Shown here one piece after another: positions 38,466 through 47,074 of a DNA stretch of 64,000 nt. Made by a program: the position numbers and the translations under genes. Each line of letters opens with the position of its first letter. Position 1 is the first letter of the stretch. The DNA lies in assembly GCF_042431545.1 (NCBI RefSeq), contig NZ_JBHLYX010000006.1; one strand, given 5' to 3'. The stretch is from Pseudoalteromonas xiamenensis (lineage in GTDB: Bacteria; Pseudomonadota; Gammaproteobacteria; Enterobacterales; Alteromonadaceae). The notes below the pieces were generated by a model that worked only from the letters and a program-made list of their open reading frames with translations, was not told the DNA's origin and ran no database searches.

Positions 38466-38858
38466 CCCCAAGAATTATTGGAACTCCATTACTGAATTTG
38501 ACCTATTTATATTCCCTAAAGTTGAGTAGACTGTGGCAATTGTTAGCATGATTTTATGTTCAACAACCTAGGTAGGTAAATAGAATGAAATTTGTCGCAC
38601 AATGGTAGTTGAAATGAAGAACAGGTTGCGAAGTGAATCTGGGAATAGTGTCTATATTTGCATGCGGCCCCAACAACCTCATTACATAATATAATCTAGG
38701 AAAACTTCTGCACTTTTGACGTCAAAAACGCATTTGAAAATCTGCTGCATCGAATAGCGAAGAAAGCTTACAAGTATAGCTTTCCTTCATTGAACAATGA
38801 GCGCGATTACCCAGTGTTACTTCGTCGCTAGGTAATTTACAAAGGTCTATTCAAAACA
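38466..38858. other. Non-coding stretch between SDR and GNAT genes
   Basis: About 390 bp; no gene, repeat or RNA motif recognised. Confidence 0.4.
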
Positions 38859-39383
38859 TTACTGGCTTAACCAGTCTTTTCGAATAATAGAGAATAAGTT
38901 CAAGTCGACCAACTCACCTCTAAAATGTCTCGCGCTCCTCATTATTCCTTCTTTCTTAAACCCATTTTTGATTAATATGTGTTCTGATTCAGAATTGCCA
39001 TTTACTGTGACGGCTTGTAACCGACTAAAAGACGATGACTCAAAGAAAAGTTTTATTAGTAGGTTAAGAGCATCGCTTGCATAACCTTTTCCTCTATTCC
39101 CTGAAAAAATCCGATAGTAAACTTCTCTGCCATTTATATAGTGTGTAGATTTAAAGAATCCAGCCTCTCCAACAATATCGCCATCAAAATTTTCTATTAT
39201 AAGCTTCCCTGTGAAATCGACCCAAAAACCATTTAGTTTGAATTCAGATATGAAACTCGTCCAAGAAGATAAGCTTATTGGCATGTAAAAACCTGCGTCA
39301 ATAAAATCGTTTGACAATGTGTACAATAAGTCCAAATCTTCATTTTTAACATTCCTAATGCAGACTACGTTCCCTTTAATCAT
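38859..39383 (-). CDS. GNAT-family N-acetyltransferase
   Basis: 174 residues, RimJ/RimL-like. VVCIRNVKNEDLDLLYTLSN starts the fold, YYRIFSGNRGKGYASDALNL holds the acetyl-CoA loop (Q/R-x-x-G-x-G/A as RGKGYA), and TVNGNSESEHILIKNGFKKE is the usual N-x-x-S ... GF end. Acceptor unknown. The ribosome-binding region is a run of nine G on the coding strand directly before the ATG, preceded by eight T. Confidence 0.87.
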   Translation of the reverse strand: MIKGNVVCIRNVKNEDLDLLYTLSNDFIDAGFYMPISLSSWTSFISEFKLNGFWVDFTGKLIIENFDGDIVGEAGFFKSTHYINGREVYYRIFSGNRGKGYASDALNLLIKLFFESSSFSRLQAVTVNGNSESEHILIKNGFKKEGIMRSARHFRGELVDLNLFSIIRKDWLSQ

Positions 39384-39385
39384 TT

Positions 39386-39402
39386 CCCCCCCCCAAAAAA
39401 AA
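39386..39402 (-). promoter_or_regulatory. G9/T8 homopolymer tract at the GNAT ribosome-binding site
   Basis: On the coding strand, T8 (39402-39395) then G9 (39394-39386) then AA-ATG. Slippage would change the spacing between Shine-Dalgarno and start codon. Confidence 0.5.
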
Positions 39403-39988
39403 TAACAACAATAATTAACTATGTGAATATCAATTTAAACCAAAAAGTATAACAATGGGTTAAAAACCTTGTTGATATAAAAACTAAAGAATCTAAATAG
39501 TTACTTTAAGAATCAACTCAACTTTTTATAGCTTGGCATTTTGAATGTTCCAATGAAGATCATCAAATAAAGTGAACAAAGATAATATCGTCCTTGTTAA
39601 GCATAATATTTGGATAATGCCCAAACCACATTATCAATCTTACACGATAGAAGCTAGCACAGCAGCTGACGCCAAGCAAAACAGTAATGAAACTAATTTG
39701 ACCAAAACTTTCACTTAAGATTGAAAGCACACATCAGAACTTCAGCCGCATTCATGAATCTACTAGCACTTGTTGACGTTTAAAATCGACACATGAACAT
39801 ACTTAACTAGTGACGTTAAATAGTGACAATACGGACCATTCGATGATGAATATGCGGTTTCAAATTAAACGTTTCACTATTATTCTCTGAGATTTTGCTT
39901 GAGTTGTGTTCTGAATCCGCTTGTGTTCCATACTATCAAATCGGCAGTTCTGAAGACCAAGTTGGCTTAATTCATCTGAACGAATATT
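39403..39988. other. About 590 bp without a recognisable gene
   Basis: AT-rich, frequent stops in all frames. The group II intron fragment begins at its right edge. Confidence 0.45.
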
Positions 39989-40574
39989 TTGATTACACTT
40001 CTGCCTGGCAAATTCAATGAGCTCAAACACATTTCGAGTTCTTTAAAACGTTTTAGAAGGTACAAAGGCAAATTGCCTATTAAACCAAGCAAGAGGAATG
40101 TGCTGTCATTCATAAATAATATGTGCCAACTCATCAGGTCACATGCAACCACGGATCTAATTAAGCTAATGAGCCCAAAATTGCGAGGTTGGGCGAATTA
40201 TTAACGCCACTGAGTGGCAAAGCGAACCTTTATCTACATGGGTATCAAATCTTCTGGGCATTGTGGCGGTGGGCGCGACGCCATACACGTAGAAGTATAA
40301 TGTGGCTTGGCCGAAAATACTTTCAAGGTTTAAATGGCCTAAGGTTATTTCATAGTTATCAAATGATAAACAATGAAATACAGGTACTCACTCTAACTCA
40401 AATTAATAAAACGCCAATCAATAGGCACGTTAAGCCCCGAAGTGGCTCGGCCCATTATGATCCAATCTATCAGGAATACCTGGAGAATAGGAAGACCAAC
40501 AATTACAGACGAGACATGGAGCCAAACTGTCTTAACTGCGTTGTGATATTGCTAGGTGACATCAAGTTGCCTTA
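39989..40574 (+). mobile_element. Group II intron maturase, C-terminal fragment
   Basis: KGKLPIKPSKRNVLSFINNM, then MSPKLRGWANY, then after a stop and frameshift near 40204 YQIFWALWRWARRHTRRSIM, WLGRKYFQ and KPRSGSAHYDPIYQEYLE. These are the maturase (domain X) and DNA-binding segments of LtrA-type proteins (RGWANY and QIFWALWRWAKRRHP are characteristic). The reverse-transcriptase domain is absent. It is followed directly by intron domain V, so this is the 3' end of a truncated intron. Confidence 0.8.
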
Positions 40575-40584
40575 GTTGAGGCTT

Positions 40585-40618
40585 GAGTCGTATGCGGTGA
40601 AAGTTGCGCGTACGGTTC
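40585..40618 (+). ncRNA. Group II intron domain V
   Basis: 34 nt from GAGTCGTATGCGGT, tetraloop GAAA, to GTTGCGCGTACGGTTC. The two sides pair along the full length with the usual 2-nt bulge (CG), matching the canonical size and shape of catalytic domain V. With the maturase broken and the 5' part missing, splicing is not expected. Confidence 0.8.
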
Positions 40619-40910
40619 TTCGGAGGGTGGCTCTTGGTAACAGGTGTCGTTTATCCGACACTTCACACGAGTGTAATGCCGTTAAGCCTATTCAAATATG
40701 GGTGAGCGATAATATAAAGAATGGCGAGAAACCCCCAACGGCTGCGTTGTGGGAATTATGGCAGGGTTGGTTTACCTATTAAAGGGTGATGAGACAGTGA
40801 AAATGATTATGCGATTATTTAGTAATTGGCAATTAATGGGTGTTTTTGACTCACATTTCACCGAGCTTAGAATAAATTCCCATCAGTCGTTGTGTTGTAA
40901 AGGTCGTGAA

Positions 40911-42365
40911 ATGCTTTCAAGTTCACCTACAAGTATTAAGTTTCTCAAGGGCATGATTATCAGTGTGCTATCAGCACTGTTCGGTATTCTTCTTTTAGGT
41001 TTAGTCTTGGGCATTATTGGCAAACTAGGTGCAGATGTTCACCCTGCCAGATTTCAAGTTCCAGAAAAAGCAAACAGCTACCTATTAAAGAATGTCAACA
41101 TAGTTCTTTTGGAAGGCGATGGCAGTGTACAAAGAAATATGGATGTTCAGGTTTTAGATGGCAAAATAGCTAAAATTTCCAGTACTAATACGGCCGAATA
41201 TTCAGGCAAGTCGTATGACGGAAAAGGAATGTATATGATGCCAGGCCTAATTGATAGTCATGTACATATTGAGGATAGTTCTTATTTAGGGTTGAGCCTA
41301 TCTCAAGGAGTTACTACTGTTAGAGGTATGCGAGGGAACAGTAATCAACTTCGGTGGCGCAATGAAATTGATTCGAACAAGTGGCTTGGGAGTCGATTCT
41401 TCGTTTATAGCCCAATTATAGATGGTAATTTTGATCCCTTTCATAAGCAGGTTACGGACGCGTCACAAGCCCAAATATTAGTCAAAAAATACGCAGAAAG
41501 TGGGTATGATGGAATCAAACTATACTCATCTATGAGCCCTTCAGTTTTCAACGCCATTGTTAAAACGGCTCAAGAAATTGGAATTCCGATTGCCAAACAT
41601 GGTCCATTACCTGTCCACAGGGAAGACATTTTATCAAATAGCCAAGTAGGTTCTATAGAACACATCGAAAACATTTTTTCTGATTTGTTGCACTACTCCA
41701 AAGATCCAGAGAAGCTGAAGGAAGTAATCAAGCTTTTGAAAGATGATGGAACTCCTGTTGTCACAACTCTTTCAGTTTACAATGAGTTGACCAAACTATC
41801 TTTATACAAAAGGAACTATTTGGATAAGATTCCCTTTCAATACATGAACGAAGCGCATCGGTCGCTAACTAATATCTTTGGAGTACAAAGGTGGCTGAAT
41901 TCATCGGACTCTCTTGCTCAAAGAAACACTGATGACTATAACTATCTGAAATTTTTAGCCTATACAATGTATTCTGCAGGAGTTCAGTTAGTTGTTGGGT
42001 CGGATTCTGGAGCTCTTATAGGACAAGCAGGATTTGCCACGCATAGGGAAATGAACATACTAGTTTCTGCAGGGATCCCAGTTATTGATGTACTTAAAAG
42101 CGCTACACTAATTCCAGCAAAAATACTTGGTAAAGAGAATGTTCTCGGTACGATATCGGAAGGCGCCTTTGCTGACTTTATATTAACAGAATCAAACCCT
42201 ATGCAAAGTATTAGTGCCCTCGCAACACCTGTAATAGTTGCTAAGAACGGTATTTTACTAGACAAGGAAGAATTAATCGAATTGGCTGCAAATGCAACGT
42301 TGACACAATCGTCTATCTTTACGTATGCATATTTGTTACTAGAAAGTATTGAGAGACTATTATGA
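40911..42365 (+). CDS. Amidohydrolase-family protein, membrane-anchored or exported
   Basis: I use ATG 40911 (AAGG seven bases before it). The frame is open to 40749, but that part lies in intron-flanking DNA. About 484 residues with an N-terminal hydrophobic segment (MIISVLSALFGILLLGLVLG). Metal-dependent hydrolase motifs: HxH in GLIDSHVHIED, the likely carbamylated Lys in YDGIKLYSS, His in IPIAKHG and SIEHIEN, Asp in VVGSDSGA, and an imidazolonepropionase-like end (GTISEGAFADFIL). It probably cleaves a cyclic amide or peptide-like substrate. It overlaps the next S41 gene by 4 bp. Confidence 0.87.
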   Translation: MLSSSPTSIKFLKGMIISVLSALFGILLLGLVLGIIGKLGADVHPARFQVPEKANSYLLKNVNIVLLEGDGSVQRNMDVQVLDGKIAKISSTNTAEYSGKSYDGKGMYMMPGLIDSHVHIEDSSYLGLSLSQGVTTVRGMRGNSNQLRWRNEIDSNKWLGSRFFVYSPIIDGNFDPFHKQVTDASQAQILVKKYAESGYDGIKLYSSMSPSVFNAIVKTAQEIGIPIAKHGPLPVHREDILSNSQVGSIEHIENIFSDLLHYSKDPEKLKEVIKLLKDDGTPVVTTLSVYNELTKLSLYKRNYLDKIPFQYMNEAHRSLTNIFGVQRWLNSSDSLAQRNTDDYNYLKFLAYTMYSAGVQLVVGSDSGALIGQAGFATHREMNILVSAGIPVIDVLKSATLIPAKILGKENVLGTISEGAFADFILTESNPMQSISALATPVIVAKNGILLDKEELIELAANATLTQSSIFTYAYLLLESIERLL

Positions 42366-43630
42366 TGAAGCTGTGTTCTTTAATAAGCCTAGTTCTGCTT
42401 ACATTTAGCTCTATTTCGAATGCACTCACAAATGATGAAATATCGTTTTGGGAGGGGGATATAGCTCACTTCGAAAAGGAATTAATGAAACGACATTTAA
42501 ACCTGTTCCATACGCTCTCTAAAGAAGATTTTATGGATGAAGTTGACAAAATAAAGCGTAATCTTCCAAGCCTGTCTCATCATGAAGTAGTCATAGAGTT
42601 GATGAAGTTAACAAGGAAAGTATCAGATGGACACACTAGTGTCCCTCTCTGGAATCAAGAAAAAACATTGTACCCTTTAGAATATAATTATCTCGAAGGA
42701 CGTTTTATAGTTAGCAAGGCTCCTGAAAAATACACTAAATTACTTGGGACTGAACTAGTCAGCATTGATAAAGTTGAAACTACAGAAATTTACTCAAAAT
42801 TTGCAGAAATAGTTCCTTTTGTAGAGAATTCAAACTCAGAGAGAATTAGAGTTTCGGAAAATGTAAATAACGCGACTCTTTTGAATTCACTACATATATC
42901 GAAAAATATGCAGTTTGCAAACTTCATATTTAGGGAGCCATCAGGAGGACTTACCTCAATTACTATTGACGCTGTTTCTGAGGACGAGCTTCAAAGTATT
43001 GAATGGCACGAATTGTCAGTGCTACACCCTTCTCGATTTTTTGAGGAGTTAGATTCAGTTCATTCAAGACGTGGATTATGGGCGGGATTTAATAAGGAAA
43101 GTAAGACGGCTTACATCAGAATAGATGATTATCCAGATTTAAATAATTCCATAGAAACATTTGAGTCAATTAAAACTCAGCTCATTGCAAAGGGTGCTAA
43201 AAACCTTGTTATTGATCTGCGAAATTCGTACGGTGGAGATCTGTATGTTGGCTTACTATGGGCGTCCATTTTATCGAGCATAGATACAATTGATTGGCTT
43301 AAAGGGTCGTATACACTTATTAGTAATAAAACTTTTTCTGCTGCTATGTCTAATGCCACACAATTTAAAAGACTACTGAACTCAACTTTAGTTGGCCAGC
43401 CTACAGGTGCTAGACCAAATGGTTTCCAAGATTTAGGACATTTTACCTTACCTAACAGCAAGCTCGTAGTTACGTACTCGAAACGCTATTATCGCTTCTC
43501 TGATTTTGACGAAAAGTTTGTTTCTCCCGACATTGAGATTGTAGTTTCAATAGAAGACTTGAGATCTAATCGGGATTCTACCTTGCAGTATCTAATGAGA
43601 AAGTTTAAAGAAAAAAACGAGAATCATTAA
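42362..43630 (+). CDS. S41-family peptidase, secreted
   Basis: 422 residues with signal MMKLCSLISLVLLTFSSISN-ALT and no lipobox. The N-terminal helical cap (FHTLSKEDFMDEVDKIKRNL, KVSDGHTSVP) is followed by the catalytic core: AYIRIDDYPD, LVIDLRNSYGGD, ISNKTFSAAMSNA (the Ser of FSAA is the likely nucleophile), GQPTGARPNG and a final SPDIEIVVS. It is translationally coupled to the amidohydrolase (overlap ATGA), so the two probably act in sequence on one peptide-like substrate (inference). Confidence 0.85.
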   Translation: MMKLCSLISLVLLTFSSISNALTNDEISFWEGDIAHFEKELMKRHLNLFHTLSKEDFMDEVDKIKRNLPSLSHHEVVIELMKLTRKVSDGHTSVPLWNQEKTLYPLEYNYLEGRFIVSKAPEKYTKLLGTELVSIDKVETTEIYSKFAEIVPFVENSNSERIRVSENVNNATLLNSLHISKNMQFANFIFREPSGGLTSITIDAVSEDELQSIEWHELSVLHPSRFFEELDSVHSRRGLWAGFNKESKTAYIRIDDYPDLNNSIETFESIKTQLIAKGAKNLVIDLRNSYGGDLYVGLLWASILSSIDTIDWLKGSYTLISNKTFSAAMSNATQFKRLLNSTLVGQPTGARPNGFQDLGHFTLPNSKLVVTYSKRYYRFSDFDEKFVSPDIEIVVSIEDLRSNRDSTLQYLMRKFKEKNENH

Positions 43631-43678
43631 TTTTAAATTACTAATTAAACAGTCTAGCTTATTGAAAGGAACTTTCAG

Positions 43679-44281
43679 ATGAAAATTATGCAGACGAATG
43701 GTGTACCAACATCTACGTACGTACCTAAATCAAAAAGGATTGAAAATAATGAAGAATCACTTTCTAGCTCATCAGAATCCCAAGCAAAGGAAGCCAGTAA
43801 AGCAAGAAAAGTTGTTGACACATCTGAAAAATCAGACAAACAAGTAGATCCTTCTTTTTTGCTAGAATCAATAGAAACCATGATCGGAAATAGACTTGGT
43901 ATTGACAAAAAACAAATTGAAGAGTTGAAAGAGAAAATAGCTCTGTTGGAAGAGAAAATTTCAAGCTTAAAAGATCCTAATGACCCTAATGTAACTAATG
44001 AGTCTCAGATTGCGTCTTATGAGGATAAGCTAGAGAGTTTGGTTGAACAGCTAGAAAAACTTACAGAGCAGGTTGCTAAAGAACAGATGGAGCGAGAGCT
44101 TAGATATACAGTTATTGACGATGTAGACGAATCTCGATTTAGGATGAATTCTTCAGAGTTAGACCCGTTAGATTCGATAGGAATAGATGGTGCCCACTTA
44201 AATCTGGGGTCAGAGGACAACGATTCCATAGTTAACGCTGAATTAAAGAAGGTAAAGCTGACGAAGTTAGACGTTGAATAG
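43679..44281 (+). CDS. Coiled-coil protein of unknown function
   Basis: 200 residues, AAGGA before the ATG. Residues 15-60 are Ser/Lys-rich and disordered. Residues about 75-145 form a strong coiled coil with two arms (IEELKEKIALLEEKISSLKD and YEDKLESLVEQLEKLTEQVA) joined by DPNDPNVT. The acidic C-terminal region is unrecognised. There is no signal peptide. The short N-terminus before a low-complexity stretch resembles in style the three small proteins at 52468-54275. Confidence 0.6.
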   Translation: MKIMQTNGVPTSTYVPKSKRIENNEESLSSSSESQAKEASKARKVVDTSEKSDKQVDPSFLLESIETMIGNRLGIDKKQIEELKEKIALLEEKISSLKDPNDPNVTNESQIASYEDKLESLVEQLEKLTEQVAKEQMERELRYTVIDDVDESRFRMNSSELDPLDSIGIDGAHLNLGSEDNDSIVNAELKKVKLTKLDVE

Positions 44282-44719
44282 TCTGAATTAGAAATACAGC
44301 CTACCGGCACCTCAAGTTTATATTATGGTTTTGATGAAACACAAAGTCGTAACTACCATAGGCACTACTCGTCAAATTGGAATAGCTATTAAAACTAAGA
44401 AAATAGCATAACCCGAATCAGACTTCCTTGGCCTATTAGTGTTGTGAAGTCGATTTTTCTCTACGAAAGTTCGTTACTTCAATCTTATGAAAGCAAAACG
44501 AGATTTTCCGGTGTGTTTATAGATCACTAAGCATTGAGGGGGGGAAGAACTTATATAGAGTTAAAAATTTTAATACACTTCAGACATTCTAAATCAATGT
44601 ACTAATCAGAGTTTAATCGTATATTGGTTGACAAAAAAAATTCATAGGCTATCCATTTAAGTCTGAAGAGGAGCATATAATTGAATCTTCAGTCCTAAGC
44701 TTTTGAGGTCTAGAAAACT
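44282..44719. other. Intergenic region upstream of the response regulator
   Basis: About 440 bp. No gene. No TTTCAC direct repeat was found, unlike the second regulator gene at 48844. Confidence 0.45.
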
Positions 44720-45406
44720 ATGAACAAAAAAAACTCTCTTCTTTTAATTGAAGACAATCTTGCGATTGCCAAACAAATTTCAAGCTTCTTGGAAGGAATA
44801 GGTTGGCAAATAGACTTTGCTTCAGTTGGAGAGCTGGGACTTAAGCTAGCAATTGAGAACACTTACGATGTAATTTTATTAGATCTCAATTTACCTGATA
44901 TAGATGGGATCGCTTTATGTTCAAGCATTAAGTCTTCTACTTTGCATGTTATGCCTATTCTTATGGTAACAGCGCGAGATACTTTTGAAGATAAAGCCAG
45001 AGGCTTTAGTAGTGGTGCTGACGACTACATTACAAAACCATTTGATTTGAGGGAGCTAGCTCTTAGATGTGAAGCTTTGACTCGAAGGTCTACTTTGCAT
45101 ACTGAGAGAAAGTTAACTAAAGGACATTTGTGTGTCGATTTACGCTCAAACGCATCTTTCTGGCAAGGAAATTCAATTGTCCTTACGGGAATAGGATTTA
45201 AAATCTTACATAAATTACTGGAAGCTTACCCGTATCCTGTAAGTCGAAGTGAATTGGTGTCTAGTCTTTGGGGGGAAGACCCTCCGGAAAGCAATGCTTT
45301 GAAATCTCATATTTATAGCCTGAGAAAAGCGTTGGCCTCGGTTAGCGATACAGCGTGTGTTGAAAGGGTAAGTAACGTCGGTTACATTCTAAAGGGAATT
45401 GAATGA
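44720..45406 (+). CDS. OmpR-family response regulator, orphan
   Basis: 228 residues. The receiver has the acidic pair in LLLIEDN, phospho-Asp in VILLDLNLPD, Thr in VTARD and Lys in TKPFD, so it should be phosphorylatable. The winged helix spans 130-228 (LVSSLWGEDPPESNALKSHI then YSLRKAL, GYILKG). No kinase gene is adjacent; the orphan kinase at 1849 and the regulator at 48844 are the other unpaired two-component proteins. Target genes unknown. Confidence 0.9.
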   Translation: MNKKNSLLLIEDNLAIAKQISSFLEGIGWQIDFASVGELGLKLAIENTYDVILLDLNLPDIDGIALCSSIKSSTLHVMPILMVTARDTFEDKARGFSSGADDYITKPFDLRELALRCEALTRRSTLHTERKLTKGHLCVDLRSNASFWQGNSIVLTGIGFKILHKLLEAYPYPVSRSELVSSLWGEDPPESNALKSHIYSLRKALASVSDTACVERVSNVGYILKGIE

Positions 45407-45718
45407 ACGTTTTTTATATAGTCTCTTATTCTTAACTTAGTTTTCCCAATTGCCGTTGTCCTTTTACCTCTTTCTTCAAAATAGCCATGATGTAAGTTAG
45501 ATATTTTTTGTATTCCTACTAATTTTGCTTTCCAGCAACGGGCCTTGTTATAGGGTATTACAAAGTTGCTTATGGTGAAGAAACTCACAGTTCCGTACTA
45601 AATAAAAGTCAAAAAATGGTTAATGGTTGCTTTTGGCGGTAATAAAGTTGTTTCAATGTTGTTATTTTTGGTTTCTGTTTTCTTTTTCCCTAACCTGAAT
45701 CAAATGTACCTAATCGAA
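45407..45718. other. Gene-free stretch before the EAL promoter
   Basis: About 310 bp; no gene or RNA motif seen. Confidence 0.4.
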
Positions 45719-45751
45719 TTTCACCAATGTTTTACTTTCTCTGCGTATATT
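45719..45751 (+). promoter_or_regulatory. TTTCAC direct-repeat promoter of the EAL gene
   Basis: TTTCAC-CAATG-TTTTAC at 45719-45735, then TATATT at 45746-45751, one base closer than standard. The gene starts 31 bp downstream. Confidence 0.6.
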
Positions 45752-45781
45752 GGTTTTTGGTTAAAGAATTGAGCCAGAAAA

Positions 45782-47029
45782 ATGGAAATTAAAAGCAACT
45801 TAGATTTGCAAAATATACAAAGTGGTGTTCTTTCAGAAAACGAGGTCGGAATATTTATTCGATTTCATCAATTTGAGTATTTTGATCATTTACTTTCTGG
45901 AGAGTTAACCAGTTTTCTACAAGAAAAAGTTAAGTCTGAGATTTCTAGTTTTGTGTCAGTTAAAGAGGCCTTCTATATAGGTAATGGAGACTTTTTTATC
46001 AAAGTTTCGGATGAGAAAGAAAATTTGCCTGTAGTACTAGAAGACTTTCATTATAAGTTAGCAAAAATGTCCTCTCGACTAGATCCTGTAAGGTATTGGT
46101 GTATTGTCTACAAAGAATGTGGACTACGTGTAAATCTATCAACACAGATCGTAACGTCACAATATCTAATAGATAAAAAGCAGGTTTTACCTTGCAGTAC
46201 TAATTTCCTCGATTCGGCAGTTATAAATCGATTTTCATCAGACCTGACTCTACTAATTAGTTTTCCATTAGCAATCGTTAACCATGATATTTATTTCGAG
46301 TTTCAACCTATAGTAGATGTCAAGTATAAGAAAGTAGTAAAGCTGGAGGTACTCGCAAGATGGGAACATCAAAATAGAAAAATACCACCTTCAGAATTTA
46401 TACCTGTAATTTCTTCTTCCCCTTACGCTAGAGTATTCGATATTTATCTTATTGAATCCATTTGTGATAGATTTAGTGAAATAAGGAGAGTTTATGGAGA
46501 TGTAGAAATATCAATAAATCTGTCTAGTGAGGCAATATCTGAAGACGAATTTATTTCAATATTTATTGATGTGATGGAAAAGAAAGGCGTTGAATTTAAA
46601 AGTTTTGTAGTTGAAATCACAGAGTTAAGCCCTCTCAGAATTGATGATGATATCTGGAAAAATATTTTCAAGTTGAAATCACGAGGAATTAAAATTGCAC
46701 TTGATGACTTCGGATCTGGTTACACCTGTTTTAGTAATTTGAGAAACTTACCAATTGACTATCTTAAAGTTGATAGGGCTTTGACAAATGGCTTAATCAT
46801 AAATAAGACAGACTTAGATCTGGTACACCTACTTTTGAGCTTTTGTCGTTCAAGAAATATTGAAATCGTTTTTGAAGGAATTGAAGATAGCACTCAAATG
46901 AATTTTTTACTAAGTATAGGTGCAAGGATAATGCAAGGCTTCTACTTTTCAAAGCCTCAAAGGTTAGAAAAGTTGTATGTACCTCAAGAATATAAGAAAA
47001 GTGTTAGGTTTCTTACTTCGGTTTTTTGA
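45782..47029 (+). CDS. EAL-domain c-di-GMP phosphodiesterase
   Basis: 415 residues, no membrane segment. Residues 1-170 hold an unrecognised N-terminal domain that may be a degenerate GGDEF. The EAL domain (about 175-400) has FEFQPIVDVKYKKVVKLEVL (signature EVL for EAL), NLS, VEITE, LDDFGSGYTCFSNLR, LKVDRAL, FEGIED and MQGFYFSKP. The catalytic Glu, metal ligands, loop 6 and general base Lys are all kept, so it should hydrolyse c-di-GMP. No Shine-Dalgarno is clear. It lies 45 bp before a GGDEF gene, suggesting one locus that both makes and degrades the signal. Confidence 0.87.
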   Translation: MEIKSNLDLQNIQSGVLSENEVGIFIRFHQFEYFDHLLSGELTSFLQEKVKSEISSFVSVKEAFYIGNGDFFIKVSDEKENLPVVLEDFHYKLAKMSSRLDPVRYWCIVYKECGLRVNLSTQIVTSQYLIDKKQVLPCSTNFLDSAVINRFSSDLTLLISFPLAIVNHDIYFEFQPIVDVKYKKVVKLEVLARWEHQNRKIPPSEFIPVISSSPYARVFDIYLIESICDRFSEIRRVYGDVEISINLSSEAISEDEFISIFIDVMEKKGVEFKSFVVEITELSPLRIDDDIWKNIFKLKSRGIKIALDDFGSGYTCFSNLRNLPIDYLKVDRALTNGLIINKTDLDLVHLLLSFCRSRNIEIVFEGIEDSTQMNFLLSIGARIMQGFYFSKPQRLEKLYVPQEYKKSVRFLTSVF

Positions 47030-47074
47030 TTTTTTATTATCCCTATTTTTTAAGAATTGCTATATAGGTTTATT

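Noticed and set aside
47056..47070. ATTGCTATATAGGTT shared with 52417-52431, considered a second sigma-54 site
   Set aside because: At 47056 there is no GG twelve bases before the GC; the shared part is more likely an extended -10 (TGCTATA) than an RpoN element.
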